Source: Apostichopus japonicus (lineage: Eukaryota > Echinodermata > Holothuroidea > Aspidochirotida > Stichopodidae). Taken from it: a stretch of 64,000 nucleotides of DNA. Below, piece by piece: positions 38,051 through 50,433 of the stretch (position 1 is the stretch's first letter; every line of letters starts with the position of its first letter). Both the position numbers and the translations under genes were made by a program. The stretch spans positions 21,665,265-21,729,264 of the forward strand of contig NC_092573.1 in the NCBI RefSeq assembly GCF_037975245.1, written 5' to 3'. The notes beneath the pieces were generated by a model, which worked only from the letters and a program-made list of their open reading frames with translations, made no database searches and was not told where the DNA came from.

Positions 38051-38134
38051 GAAAAAAATTCCAGCCTCCACCGGGATTCGTACCCGGGCCTCCCGCTCTG
38101 TACGCGGACACCCGAACCACTAGGCTATGGACGC
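38051..38134 (-). mobile_element. tRNA-like cloverleaf followed by T7; SINE head or tRNA-like gene
   Basis: On the minus strand 38134-38063 folds as a tRNA. The 7-bp acceptor (GCGTCCA/TGGAGGC) has one mismatch, and the D arm contains GCCTAGTGG (box A). The 5-bp anticodon stem (TCCGC/GCGGG) closes loop GTACAGA. A perfect 5-bp T stem (CCGGG/CCCGG) closes loop TACGAAT (box B). Seven T follow at 38058-38052. The anticodon by position would be ACA, not a normal eukaryotic tRNA-Cys anticodon, and the T loop has A for the conserved second T. A SINE head is more likely than a functional tRNA. Confidence 0.55.
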
Positions 38135-38604
38135 TGATTGTATGTCCAGAGGTTCGAAACCGGTAAGGAAGGTCGTAATTCCACTGTAGGCGTTTGTCAC
38201 CTGTATCGAACAATACTAGTTCTGTTTTTGGTGACATATTTTGCCTTACTCTAGAGATCAAACATGATGCTAACCAACTCAAAATCATTTGTGATTCCTA
38301 AAGCCGGATCTCGAAAGAGATACTTTGAACAGACTTTTGTTAATGAAATGGAGGTATTAAATGACAAAGGCAAATGAATATATATATGTGTGTGTGTGTG
38401 TGTGTCATGTAAATTTGCTTATGATGTGTTCACTACTTTAGGCAAAGGTGTACATTATTAGTGATGATAGTTACTAATGCAATGACTATACAGTCAGTAA
38501 ATTGTAGATTGGAAAGTTACGTTGTAAAATGTTTACAGTTAAGAGAGGAGTCAAATAATTTACTACTCTTACACTTGGAAAAGAGCAATGAAATTGACAG
38601 CTGT

Positions 38605-38676
38605 TTAACAGAGTTCAAACCAGTGACCTCTGGAAATACAAGCCTTGTACACTACCAACTGAAGTAGCCAGCCCTT
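38605..38676 (-). mobile_element. Degenerate tRNA-derived SINE head
   Basis: On the minus strand CTACTTCAGTTGGTAG resembles box A and GGTTTGAACTCTG resembles box B at about the normal spacing. The acceptor stem is not preserved. Confidence 0.45.
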
Positions 38677-40509
38677 ACAGAAGTTGATGGCATTCCCTAC
38701 GTATATAGCCACTTCTTTACTGGGAACACCAGTCAGATCTACACGTAGTCCTAACTACCACAGTAAGTAGACCAATGCAAACTTGGTCAACCTTTAAATG
38801 TAATTAAGTTCCTTATCACACACACACACTGTATAGACAGTGACTGCATTTAACCAATTCATCTTAAGAAAAATTATCTTGGAAATTGAAGACCAGCAAT
38901 TCAATTTGAACAACATCCTTCAGGGAATGATGGTTTCAAAGGTGAAAAAGCAAGCAAGAAAAGCAAGCAATCAGACACCTTTTGATTACTTTAGATTTCA
39001 CCATATTGATTTGTAGTTACATTACCTTTCACATGCGATGTGCCATCCGCAATGTCTTGTCTCTTCTGAGAGACATCTTCCAGATGTTGCAAGGCTTCAT
39101 GAACGAACACCTTGAGTGCAGCCATTCAAGCCTTGGCAACATTTTTCTTAAACTATTCATTATTTGGGAAAGCATGCCATGAGGAACACTAGCGAATTAC
39201 AGATCAGACCCCATGCTCGGTGTTCAGCATTAGAACAAGAAGAATTAACTTGTGAGAAACCTCTGGATGCTTACATCATATCTGGTGCTCACTATCAGAC
39301 CCTATATGCTCTCTATTACCAAACAGGAAGTCAAGGTTCGTTTTACCAGGAGAAGAGGAGGAGGCACGAAACCATTTAAGCAGTGTGATGTGTTACACTG
39401 CTATTACAACAGGTCTATTAACTGTGTCAAATAATGCAAGTAACAAACAACAACGGAGGTCAAAGGTCACCTCTGATCCCGGGTCAACAAATTATCATTG
39501 GGTCTGATTTGCATAAAGTGAATAGCCCCTGACAGTAGTGTTGAATGCTGGCTCCTTTTCGATTGTAAAAGGGGCTTTAAATTCTACTCTTTCCTGTGTA
39601 TGCACCAAGTAGCATACAGTATGTGTATATATCTAGAGTAGAACCTGTTGGTGCAGACAATTGTCTATGTTTACATACATATTACTATTAAGGTGCAATG
39701 AAATGATAAAATGGACACTTGAATCAAAGCACAGTATACTTGTATATGTAGCAAACTTGTTTATCAGTGCAGACTATACCTGAACATTGTTCGAATAATA
39801 CTGTACAAGCTCAGTGCATATTATTGTTATTTGATTCCAATAATAAATAAAGTAGCACTGAGTTTATTTCTGTCTGCTTTGTTTAACAGTGAAGTCTCAA
39901 AAGGTCTCAAAAGGATATGTTGCAATAACTGTATAAGTCTACAGGTAGATGACAACCATATTTCTATTAGCATAAATATATATTGTCATGTCCTTTTATC
40001 AAGTTATACATATAATATATATAATCTGCCATTGCCAAATTCCTTTAGTTATCGAGTGGGGACTGGGGATGCTTTGACTCAAGTTTAATGGAATTTTCAC
40101 ATTCCAAAGTATTTCTTTGTCACTGACTTTGTCATTTGTACTTAAACACATACACTGTAAGGTTTTCCATTATGTAGATCTCCGATGCAAGTTGAAGTTA
40201 ATTCCCAATATAAACCTTCAGAGGGACATTTCTATCAATAGTTGCTATAATTTACAGAACTTCAATAATTTGATACTTTCCATTTTTCACTTTAAAAGCT
40301 AAAATATTAAAAGAAAAACAGCACGATCCATTAAGGAAGGAGGAAAAACACAACATCCTCCTATTCTTTCATCTACAAAAATGTTAAATTGCTCTCCTGG
40401 ACAGTTAACAAAACATAGACAAGTACAACACTGCAAGTAATATTCACTTCTTCACCACCAGCTGCATTAATTCTATAAGCATCAGTAGCATTTCTCATTG
40501 TAATGCATA

Positions 40510-40510
<1 letters not shown>
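38677..40510. other. No gene seen
   Basis: The frames at 38982-39434 and 39831-40302 show no motifs. One perfect DR1 site lies at 39457-39469. Confidence 0.5.
39457..39469 (+). promoter_or_regulatory. Perfect DR1 nuclear-receptor motif
   Basis: AGGTCAAAGGTCA, the consensus for RXR/HNF4-type dimers. Isolated, with no promoter nearby, so function is only a possibility. It may be a relic of the 146-bp repeat family, which carries the same motif. Confidence 0.4.
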
Positions 40511-40596
<86 letters not shown>

Positions 40597-40645
40597 CATA
40601 CATATACATATATTCACATATACATTATATATATACAGTATATAC
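40511..40645. repeat. (AT)n and (ACAT)n microsatellite
   Basis: Pure AT runs at about 40511-40552 and 40562-40590 separated and followed by ACATACATAC variants. The overlapping Tyr/Ile frames are artefacts. Confidence 0.95.
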
Positions 40646-41009
40646 ATATATTTGTGTGTATAGTTGACTCTAGGCAATCACCCTTCTCCTACTTACTCAA
40701 GTGATATTAACATGACTTCAGACTATCATACATGCATACATCACCTAATAGTAATTAGGGCAAGCTACGATTGTACAACCTGGGGGGTTTAATTATACAG
40801 TTTCACCTGCTAACAATGCCAGCAACACTAACTTAATACTGCGACAATGCAAAAAGGGTTAAAGGAATATATTTCATTTGCTATAAACCAGACCAGATGT
40901 ACTCATATTCCACTACAGCATAGTTGCCTGTCTTCATATTTACCCTGATGGATTTGTACTTGTTCTCCGGGCATTTTAGGAATGTAGTACACACCCTAGT
41001 GCAAAATTA

Positions 41010-41555
41010 TGTACAACTTTGTACTCTTGCCTAGAGCCTTTTACTTGTTGTTAGTGCCATGTACTCGTGCTTTGAGCATTACACTCTTGCTTAAAGCCTT
41101 GCACTCTTGCTCAGAGCCTTGTACTTGTGCTTACAGCCTTGTACCCTTGCTTAGCACCTTGTACTTGTGCTTAGAGCCTTGTACTCTTGCTTAGAGCCTT
41201 GTACTCGTGCTTAGAGCCTGTTCCTGTACTCCTGCTTAGAGCCCTGTACTCGTGCTTAGAGCCTTGCACTCGTGCTAAGAGCCTTGTACTCTTGCTTAGA
41301 GCCTTGCACTTGTGCTTAGAGCCTTGCACTCGTGTTAAGAGCCTTGCACTCCTTCTTAGAGCCTTGCACTCATGCTTAGAGCCTTATACTTTTGCTAAGA
41401 GCCTTGTACTCAAGCTTAGTGCTCTTTACTCATGCTTAGAGCCTTGCACTCGTGCTTAGAGCCTTGCACTCATGCTTAGAGCCTTGCACTCGTGCTTAGA
41501 GCCTTGCAATCGTGCTTAGAGCCTTTTCTCGTGCTAAGAGCCTTGTACTTATACT
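41010..41555. repeat. 20-bp minisatellite
   Basis: About 27 tandem copies of GCTTAGAGCCTTGYACTCGT. Copies vary mainly at the ACTCGTG/ACTCTTG/ACTTGTG end. Twenty is not a multiple of three, so the frames cycle and the Leu/Ser/Cys-rich open frames here are artefacts. The left flank (CTCCGGGCATTTTAGGAAT, CTAGTGCAAAATTATG) matches 26.05 kb. The right flank (TACTTATACTCTTACCAAGT, then GGAATTCTTCC) is one copy of the 15.7-kb unit. Confidence 0.95.
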
Positions 41556-41559
41556 CTTA

Positions 41560-44500
41560 CCAAGTGGAATTCTTCCTGGACAGGTACTCATGCTGTATTG
41601 TTACTACAATTCTGCTACAACTGTAGCATATACTGTACTTTGCTGTACATTAGACAACCAACCGTTTCTCTGCACAATTACCTTATCTTGTCTACTTTGC
41701 CTAAATCTTCAAAACTGCAGAAATCGATAAAGGAAAATGCTGTTTTAAAGCAGTAAAAACATGTAGAAAAATCTATGGTACAAATTGATGCACCCTTTAG
41801 GTTAAATATTGCATTAAAGCTACTTGTCAACTCTAAGCTTCCTTACAAGTTGAGATTCAGAATGTCACACTTGCACAACAGCATTTATGAACACTGTGTA
41901 CAATAAACCATAAATTTGTAAATAAATTATCGAGTGCTCTCGTGTTTCGTTTTTAACTCTCTCCTAAGTGCCTTTTTTTTCTTTTTGGCTTTTTATTATT
42001 GAGGCCTTTACAAACCATCACCAGAAATTTTGTACCCCAGTTTTAAGAGACCTCAAAACTACGATAACACCTTTACACTGTAACTCCTTCCATGATTGAT
42101 AAGATGACTGAACAATTCCTAAGTTTGACCTCATTTATATTCTACTGCTTAAAGTTTATGTCAAGCCGTGTACTGTATTTTAATATTAAACATTTATCCT
42201 ACTTGAGATGGAGAGTAGTAAACAGCTCTGAGAGACATTAATGTCACTGTGAAGGCCCTTTTCAAGTAATAATGACTATTTTGGGTGTTTTGAATGATCG
42301 ACAACCATCTGACCTTTTAGATGCACCTCATCTGTCTTGCTCTTATAGATTATACTATAGGTCACTAACATACTGTACCTCTACTAACCCATCTCGACCA
42401 ACTGTATCCTACAGTGCTGTGGCTTTTCGGTCATTCGTTACTGACATTTCGTTCTGTCTCTCATAATTTAAGCTCCTCGATCTTTAAGAGCTCATTAACG
42501 CGATTCTTATCAGAGATCGTGCCGTTCACACTTATCCCTGACGTGAATTAATTTATTTTCTTCGCTAGAATGAATATGGGAAACAGCGTTGATGGATTAT
42601 AAATGTGGTATAGGTAGGGTCCTCACAAATGGCATCAAAAAGACAGATAACAGTTAACACCTTTCTTATCTCTTTCCTTTTTTATTTCTCTTCTTTTTTT
42701 TTTTGCCTTTTGGAAACTTTTTGACAAAAAGTTTTTCACTGTAATAACAAGAACAGAGAGAAACATGAAGGTAGTAAAGTGAGCTGATATACAGGCCCAT
42801 AATTCCTACTACCTAGGTGTCATCTGGCAAATGCAAAAATAAATTGGATTACACTGGTGTATAGAAGAGAGCTAGTAGTGTGCAGAGGCACAGTTTGCTT
42901 GATTGCATTACTGTACGTCTTGCTCACAGCTTCAAGACTGGAACGACACCGCTGTATACAGTATGACAATTCACCTCTACCATTTACATTATGACAAGGA
43001 GCCCTGTCATGTTTTTAAAAGTATGTAGTACTTTACGAGAAACATACTGTACCCACCCATGCCAACAATGTACCATTCCAGTTATGACATGACTTTATAC
43101 ATGTGTACAGTAGAGTTTATACTGTGCATAGTAATGCAGATCTCAAACTGTATCATTAATGTGACTAGATTCCCAATGGCGATATGTGCGTCCTCTATAT
43201 TGATTACAGACCGCACATAGTGGTCAAACATGTGAGCAGATAACATCATGTATGTGTGATCCTGTTGACCATTGAGTACAGGTGTTTAACAAGACATTAC
43301 AATATACCAATAGTGATCACATGACTTATGTCAGCCTTTGTCAGGTACTGAGGCCTTACTATATATCACATGACTACCATAATATGTGTATGCATGTACT
43401 AAGACATCACAATGTAACCAACCATGTGACCACATGACTGCCAAAACCTTACAAAATTCCAATTGTGATCGCATATCTGTCATGTGCAGTCAGTATAGAA
43501 CCCCTCTGGTGTCATAAAACATATATACTTCATGGTATCCAATATATGTGGTTTTGTGCCTCACTTCTCAATATGAGCAGTATAAGATTCAAATAAGCAT
43601 GGCATACTGTGGATGCATGCAGCCACCCGCCCTTGGATACATTTCAACACCCACTTAGCAGCCATTCAACAACTTATCTTCTCCTTAGCCTGTACATTGT
43701 AAGCAAAAGCTGTTCAACTGTTTACATGCACATGTGAAAATTGTTGAATATCCCATTTAGAAGCAACCTACTGGTTTAACAATTGAATTCCAGGGGATTA
43801 TGGAAGGTCAGAAAAGGTCAAGAACAACATAGATCAATTTATGGGTTGTTTATATTGTTTGTCAAGCATTATTCAATGCTCACCCTATTGTAAGTGGAGA
43901 AAGCATTACTTGTTGTAGACTTACACCTAAACAGAGGACATTTTTATCTAGTGTAGTATCATAGACTGTGCTTACAGTTCACATACAAATTTTCCAGTTG
44001 TCAATGATCTCTTAGCTGCATATAAACAATGTATATATTCAGTATCAATTTTTATCCCAGTAAACATACTATCAGAGTGATACACACTGTCAAATGCTGT
44101 CGGGATTCTATACAAGTTGTACAATTTCTCCAAAACTAAAATTTATCGTCTGAAATTCAAATTCATCATCACGACAAAACTCGCTATCGGGACTAACGAT
44201 GCTTGAAATAATTAGCACAGAATTGCTTCCTTCGTCATATGTCTGAAGAGAGAGGATCGTTAACTTCATCTGGGTATGGAGACTGACAATGGCTGCTCAG
44301 TCATCTGACGGCAATCGCTGAATGTTCACGATCAACATCTGCAATGAGGTACAGCGGCAGCCCCTCAAATTTCTAGTCTACTCGCTTTTTCAATCAAACT
44401 TAAATTTCTGTTCAATACCTTTTGCCACTCCCTCTCACAGAGGAGTTTTAAATTGTACAGGGAGGATGTAAAGTGCCACGTTTGCCACATTTATAGATGC

Positions 44501-46461
44501 CACATCTGCAATTCTGGGACTTTGTTGTATGCAGAGTTCTCTGCACCCTGAAAATATTGAATCACTTTATAATCACAGAAGTACTGCAAAGAGTTAAGGC
44601 TCCCCAATCATCATACGTTAAATACTACACAGAAGCTCCTTGAGAAATTTGTGGTTTCATTTCCAAATGCCATGCCAGTTTTCTGCAGCTTTCATGAGAC
44701 ATTTACATAATAAAGATGTGTATGCTTCATTTCAATTTAACTGATATCCTTTGCTTTCTTGTTTCTACTTTGGGCTTCTTTTTTTAGGGGGGAGAGGGTA
44801 AGGGGAGGGAGTAAGAAATTGGAGGAAAATAGAATATCTTTAAGATATCTCAATTAATTGTTTCCATGCATTATCTAATACGAACTGGAGTGCACAATGG
44901 GTTAGGGTATTCTGTAGCTTGGCATGGTCAATGTGTAGCTAATAATTGGTTCATAATCTTGTATAAAATCAGAAACTAATTTAAACTCATTTTATAGATG
45001 CCTTACCCCAATCTAGTTAACATGAATGCAAATCTTTTGTTTTCATATATTTGTAAGTGTAATTGGTGTAAATCACTGATATTTCTAATATTTACTGGAA
45101 GTTTCCAAAGTCACCATACTGCACAACACTGTACAAATTCAAGGACATCAGCACTGGGTATATAAGTCAAAATATGCTAGAACATCAAGCAATGGTCACT
45201 CACAGTTTCTATTTCTATGCCAGTCTCAAACTGTCTCAGGAACAAACTGATACTGTACATACATAAATGTCATAATAATGACTTTCGTCAATTCAAAACC
45301 CTGTTTTATTATCCGTCGACTGTCTGGACAAAATTTAGGGATTCATGGTATTGTTACAAGTAAATTTTGAAAAAATGTTTCAGGAAGCAAGTTTAAGCGT
45401 GCACAATGAAATTAGGAGGAGACATTAATGCAACAGCATATATATCTACATATGCCAGATACTGACTGCACAACGAGGCAACACCCACAGGGTTGAAGGT
45501 AAAATGTAAACCGTTAAGTTAATTGTGGTACCACCGCCACAAACTACAGAAAATACGCCCTGCCATCGGAATCAATTCAACACCTCCTAGTTGGGATTCG
45601 GGCTTTATTTGGCCGACAAACAGGAGAGACTGTGACTGGTTTGCTGCCTTATAACGTGTCTTGATAACGAGAGCTCTCTGCAATGTCTTGGTTGTCATCA
45701 CCTTCAATTGATTACATTGTATTCAGCGGGAGTGGCGATAACCAAAATAAATCCTGCTCTATTTCTTGTTAAAAATCACACCTTCGTGTCTGTCAATGGT
45801 TTACATCACAGAGACCCCGGCTCTCTCTCTCCCTCTCTCTCGCTATCTCTCTCTTATTGAACTGTAATTAACAATCAAGTAGGATTATCTATCCAGGCTT
45901 TTCATCTTCGCATCTGAATTAGAGACCAACCTTCGTCTTCGATACATCCTGCCTAGACTGTAATTAAAGCATTACAGAGGTTTTTCGTCAAACTTCAAAG
46001 CGATGTACTGTACACGGCTAATAAAATTGAATCTCGTCTTATGCTGGTCTCTACAGTTACCAATTTAATTACAGGGGTACTGTATATATAACAAACTGTA
46101 ATTGTTTATAAAAGACAAAAGTGCAATCCAAGAGATAGAAGGAGATCGGATTGTTTCGAAGGTTTCGAAGTACTACAACTTGATGCACAAAAAAAACGTT
46201 GAGAGATAGAAAGATTAAAGAGAAGAGCTATTACAGTTTCTTTCATAAACAAGGCAATTAACGATGGTTTAATAAATCTGCTCTACTTATTCTTCATTCC
46301 AAACTGAATATTATATCAAGCAGAAATGGGAAGTGAACTGAAAACAGGTCGAGGGTGTCACAATGCTAAAAAGTTACAAAGTTTTGTAGGTCATGACCTG
46401 TGACATGAGAAGCGCATGTAGTACAAACACACAGGTATGCTTTCACCTAGAAGTGGGTCAA
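41560..46461. other. No gene seen
   Basis: Almost 5 kb with only short frames. A CT microsatellite sits at about 45818-45853. Several TGTGATCACATGAC-type motifs occur around 43310-43460 without clear structure. Confidence 0.5.
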
Positions 46462-46565
46462 TAGGGGCGCAGTGCTAAAATGTATTATGTAACAGGTCTG
46501 TTTTTAGGCTAGGTAGATGAAAAAGTGCAATAGTAGAGATGAGACAGGTAGGAGAGTAAGGCCAT
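46462..46565 (+). repeat. Dispersed donor-bearing repeat
   Basis: GGGGCGCAGTGCTAAAATGT start, TTTTTAGGCTAGGTAGA, then GAGACAGGTAGGAGAGTAAG. Here the donor-like core has GTAGG for GTAAG. Confidence 0.6.
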
Positions 46566-46619
46566 TAAAATATATACATTGAGTGGAGACCAGATATGCT
46601 TTTTAAGAACTCATTTATC

Positions 46620-46822
46620 TACAGAGCAGCCATTTATATTCAAAATGGGTTCTTTGAATCTCTGTTATAATCCTTATAATCTTTCAAACTTCTAATCCTC
46701 CATCTTATTTGTTCATGCTTTCATGATTGTACATTTTTACGTCTTTTATGTATCATTATTATGTGTCCTATTTATAAATTTTGTAATTTATACTGGAATA
46801 AAGAAATTGGAAATTGGAATTG
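46620..46822 (+). mobile_element. Possible LINE 3' tail
   Basis: Ends ATTTTGTAATTTATACTGGAA followed by TAAAGAAATTGGAAATTGGA, a tail form common in LINE 3' ends (AATAAAGAAATTG repeats). The preceding 150 bases have no coding similarity that I can see. Confidence 0.35.
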
Positions 46823-46852
46823 GACATGGAGAAGACAGGTAAGCCAGACACC
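46820..46852 (+). repeat. Dispersed donor-bearing repeat, fragment
   Basis: ATGGAGAAGACAGGTAAGCCAG, a fragment of the family directly after the LINE-like tail. Confidence 0.4.
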
Positions 46853-47144
46853 AAGTATATAAACTTCCAGAACCTGTGTTAGGTACATCCTGTCAGACAC
46901 AGCTACTTTATACATATATGGTTGAAAGATTGTATCTTGCATCGTATACCTGTAATACATGTATGAGATGCAGCTCTGTACTTGGTGTTTATTCTTTACT
47001 AGCCTAAACAATAAACAAAGGGTCTGTGCAGTAATGATACCATTGTAAATAATCACTTTCAGTAATAACAAGGTAAATCTCCTCTACTTTAAAGCTGTAT
47101 ATTGTTATTGAGTTCTAACTTGACATCACTCTGATGAAGTCACA

Positions 47145-47655
47145 CTAACAGGGATCTCCAGCCACACCCAAAATGAACAGAGGGCGCTGTCACTGCGTCA
47201 TATAGAGTCTATCTTGTGCGACGAAACTGGACAAGTTACAGTCCATTACTGCAGATCATATAAACAGTATTGCCATCATTAGTTGAACACTAGTAATTTC
47301 ATTAGTAATAATCGAGGAACCGATGTTTTGAAACATATTTGCAAGATATCTAGTCACACTACAGTAGATGTTAGCACCATAAGTTAAGAGTGTTTTCTAA
47401 AGTACTTTCTTTGTTCAGCCAAACTGAACAAGTGGAACCTTAAACTAGTCAATCACTCAACGTGTCTGTGTGTAAACAAGTTCGGCTGGTATGCTTGCAT
47501 ACGCGTGAGTGCTTTCACAGGATCGCACTACTTTGATTCAGTGCTATGTAAAGTCTTTGCTTTGATTCAGAGATCCGTAAACAGTACACAGATTATGCAG
47601 ATTAGGACCGATACATGACAGCGCCCTCTATTGAAACTGGAGAATCCCATTTTAC
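47145..47655. mobile_element. MITE-like element with CTCF-like motifs in its ends
   Basis: The left end GGGATCTCCAG (47151-47161) is inverted at the right as CTGGAGAATCCC (47637-47648). Further in, ACAGAGGGCGCTGTCA (47177-47192) is inverted as TGACAGCGCCCTCT (47616-47629). The arms are therefore about 40 bp with variable spacing. No open frame and no clear target duplication. Confidence 0.55.
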
Positions 47656-49369
47656 ACAGATAATTGGATACACATCCCCATGAGATCCACATACGGTTAC
47701 AATAATAATTTCACAAGAACAGTACTCCTAATTAGTACATAAATTTAATACTCAAATCCAAAATGGAACCCTTTTGTGTTCACAAATTTTCGTGCATTAT
47801 TTTTGAGAAGTTTAAGTAACAGTTTTATCATTACATAACTGTAAAGACTTAACCAACAATATCATTTAAACAATTGAGTATGGTACAACAAAACTAAGCA
47901 AAATCAATTAAAAAAAATGGCAAAATCTTGAAACCCTTACGAGCCTGTAAGTACTGTACTTATACTGCTGTATTTTGCCATTAATGACATGCCGAGCCGG
48001 TCAGACTGTGGTTAAAGGTTTCTTGACATTCTGCCTCCACGTTATTCATGATGAATGGCATGGAGGAATGAATGATCGCTGTGAAGTGTAGCCTATTACC
48101 ATGACTCTCCAATCAACCTGAACTGATCTCCACTGACGGGGACGCTTCAGGGAATTACAGATATATGCAACCCGACTAAAGAAGCCTCCCTCCATTAAGT
48201 CAATCCAACTGCATATAAAGAGGATATCAATAAGAGAGTGGCACATTGCTTTACCGAACGATCTCTCTCTAGACGGTTCGCGGAAGAAAAAACTTCCGAG
48301 AAATTACATAGACCGGAGAGGGTTTAAATCACGGATCAAATCCTTCTCATCTTTAATCTAGCTCTAAGCTAGGATAATATCAGTAACTTTGCGAGTGTTT
48401 CAAATGTAAAATTATTCGGAACAATATATATATACCGCACGAGACGGACACAGAGCGAGACCAGCATAGGCCCAAGGGTTAATGACAGGAACTCCGATTT
48501 GCCTTCCAATGCCACTTCACAGCACTATATGTCAGAAAGAGAAACCCTTTTGCACCTTTAAGGCAACCTAGATCTAGGTTAGGTTACAATGTATGGTGAT
48601 CTGTACATGTATATGAAAATAGGGACATCCATTTACGTCAATTACAGCAGTTCGGTTTAACTTATATATCACACTTTCTTTTTATTTCTTGAAATATCAA
48701 TCTGAATGCAATTGTTAAAACTACTGTAACTCAGGAGTATAAATTTGCTCTAGATAGCAAAGTTACCAAGACAGACACATCTGCTGGTCTGTGAATTTCA
48801 GAAAAAAACTGGTTTCTTAGTCATTTCTGTTTTGTAATTTTTATTTAAATTCAGTAGTATATTTACTGTACCTGCTACAATACAGTACATGTATCCCTAT
48901 CAAGTTTCCCTTTGTCACTACTGTCTACCAATCCTCTTACATCTACAGTACCTCTTTTGTGTTCACCCTGCTCATTAACCTGTCTGTATTCTGTGCTTGT
49001 AGTTGTCCCTTTTGTTACTGTTACTTGTCATTCAGCCTCTGAAGAGGATCCTGCTAGGATCGATACGTCAGGCCCACTTACTTTTACACGTTCTCTTTTT
49101 ACACAGGCTCTTTAGTGGATAAGCAGTTTGCTAACAGTTTTTTTTAATTTTCATTTGTTGTTGTAACATGTATTAATCCCTTCAGAAACTTAAGTTTTCT
49201 TCAAAAAAATACCAAAATCACTTTCCTAACTACAATAGAGATGATCAAAAAAGCCACAGAAATTACACAGGCAGAACAAAAGCTAACTAGAGCATCAATG
49301 AGGCTGTATGATATGCCAGCATTGCTAGTTGTGTCTACAACCGCCAAGAAACTGCAAGTGTAACCCTTC
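47656..49369. other. No gene seen
   Basis: The frames at 48046-48246 and 48912-49115 show no motif. No repeat recognised. Confidence 0.5.
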
Positions 49370-49377
49370 TTAAAGAC

Positions 49378-50425
49378 TAGTGTTTACAACTTTACACGGG
49401 TCCAAAAATCAGGAACCGGGTACCCGAGAGCCGTTACCCGTCGGGTATCCGGGTACCCGGAAAAAATTGTTTACCCTCGTGTATCACGATTTTCAAGAAA
49501 TTGCATATTGGATGCTATAATAAATGAATTATATTCTCTACTAACAACGTTTTCATGTTCAAAAACGTACAGTAGGGGTAAGATAAGGTATAAAACCTTC
49601 CTCAATAATTTCTATTTGCTATTGTTTCTTTCATTAACGTGTTAATAACTTCAAATAATTAACATTACTACTAACATCGCACTGCCGTCACTGCTTATGC
49701 TTGCTCTCCACGTCTATTGATCACACCATATAAATATCCAATTTAGCTCTTCAACAGTTGTTACTACTACTATCTATTATGCAGGCCCAGGGTTCGCATT
49801 AGCTGCAAGATTGCGCGATTAGCGCAATTTGATCGCATTTGGAATAAATGATTAGTAAACAGCCACTTGCGATAATATTTTTTTAGTTATCCTGTCTTTA
49901 ATCCGTAAACATCTCGTAAAATTCCATGTCAGCCTTTCCTTCCATGAAATAAACGAATGATAATAATTTCTTCCACATGGTAGCCTAACACCACACTCAG
50001 TCAATGAGAAATCTAGCTAGGCCTAACTATCTGTTTATTCGCTGAAATTGTGACGCAGTTATAAGATATCCATGGAATACTTTCGTTATTGCTGTTATCT
50101 TCGACTACATGGTAGCCTAACACCACACTAAGTCAATGGGAAATCTGCCTAACCATCGGTTTGCAAAAAAAAATCACACTTTGCGTAGGATACGGGTAAT
50201 AAATTAAGAACCGGGTAGTATCGCGTCGGGCGGGTACCTTCGTTATTGCTGTTATCTTCGACCACATGGTAGCCTAACACCACACTAAGTCAATGGGAAA
50301 TCTGCCTAACCGTCGATTTGCCAATTTTTTTTTTTAAATCACACTTTGCGTAGGATTCGGGTAATAAATTAGGAACCGGGTAGTAACGCGTCGGGTGGGT
50401 ACCCGGATAACCTCCACAAACACTA
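49378..50425. mobile_element. hAT-like nonautonomous element with perfect 8-bp target duplication
   Basis: The termini TAGTGTTTAC (left) and, inward from the right, TAGTGTTTGT fit the hAT 5'-YARNG rule. The element is flanked by TTAAAGAC at 49370-49377 and 50426-50433, identical. Subterminal GGGTACCCGG-type palindromes occur at both ends (49417-49460 and 50387-50405). The interior holds direct duplications and no transposase frame. Confidence 0.85.
50082..50400. repeat. 157-bp tandem duplication inside the hAT-like element
   Basis: TTCGTTATTGCTGTTATCTT starts at 50082 and 50239. Both copies continue through CATGGTAGCCTAACACCACA and CTTTGCGTAGGAT to the right subterminal GGAACCGGGTAG-type block, so the terminal region itself has been duplicated. 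A third partial copy (CATGGTAGCCTAACACC) sits at 49976. Confidence 0.9.
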
Positions 50426-50433
50426 TTAAAGAC

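Noticed and set aside
41009-41730. Leu/Cys/Ser-rich frames resembling membrane proteins
   Set aside because: Products of the 20-bp minisatellite read in rotating frames.
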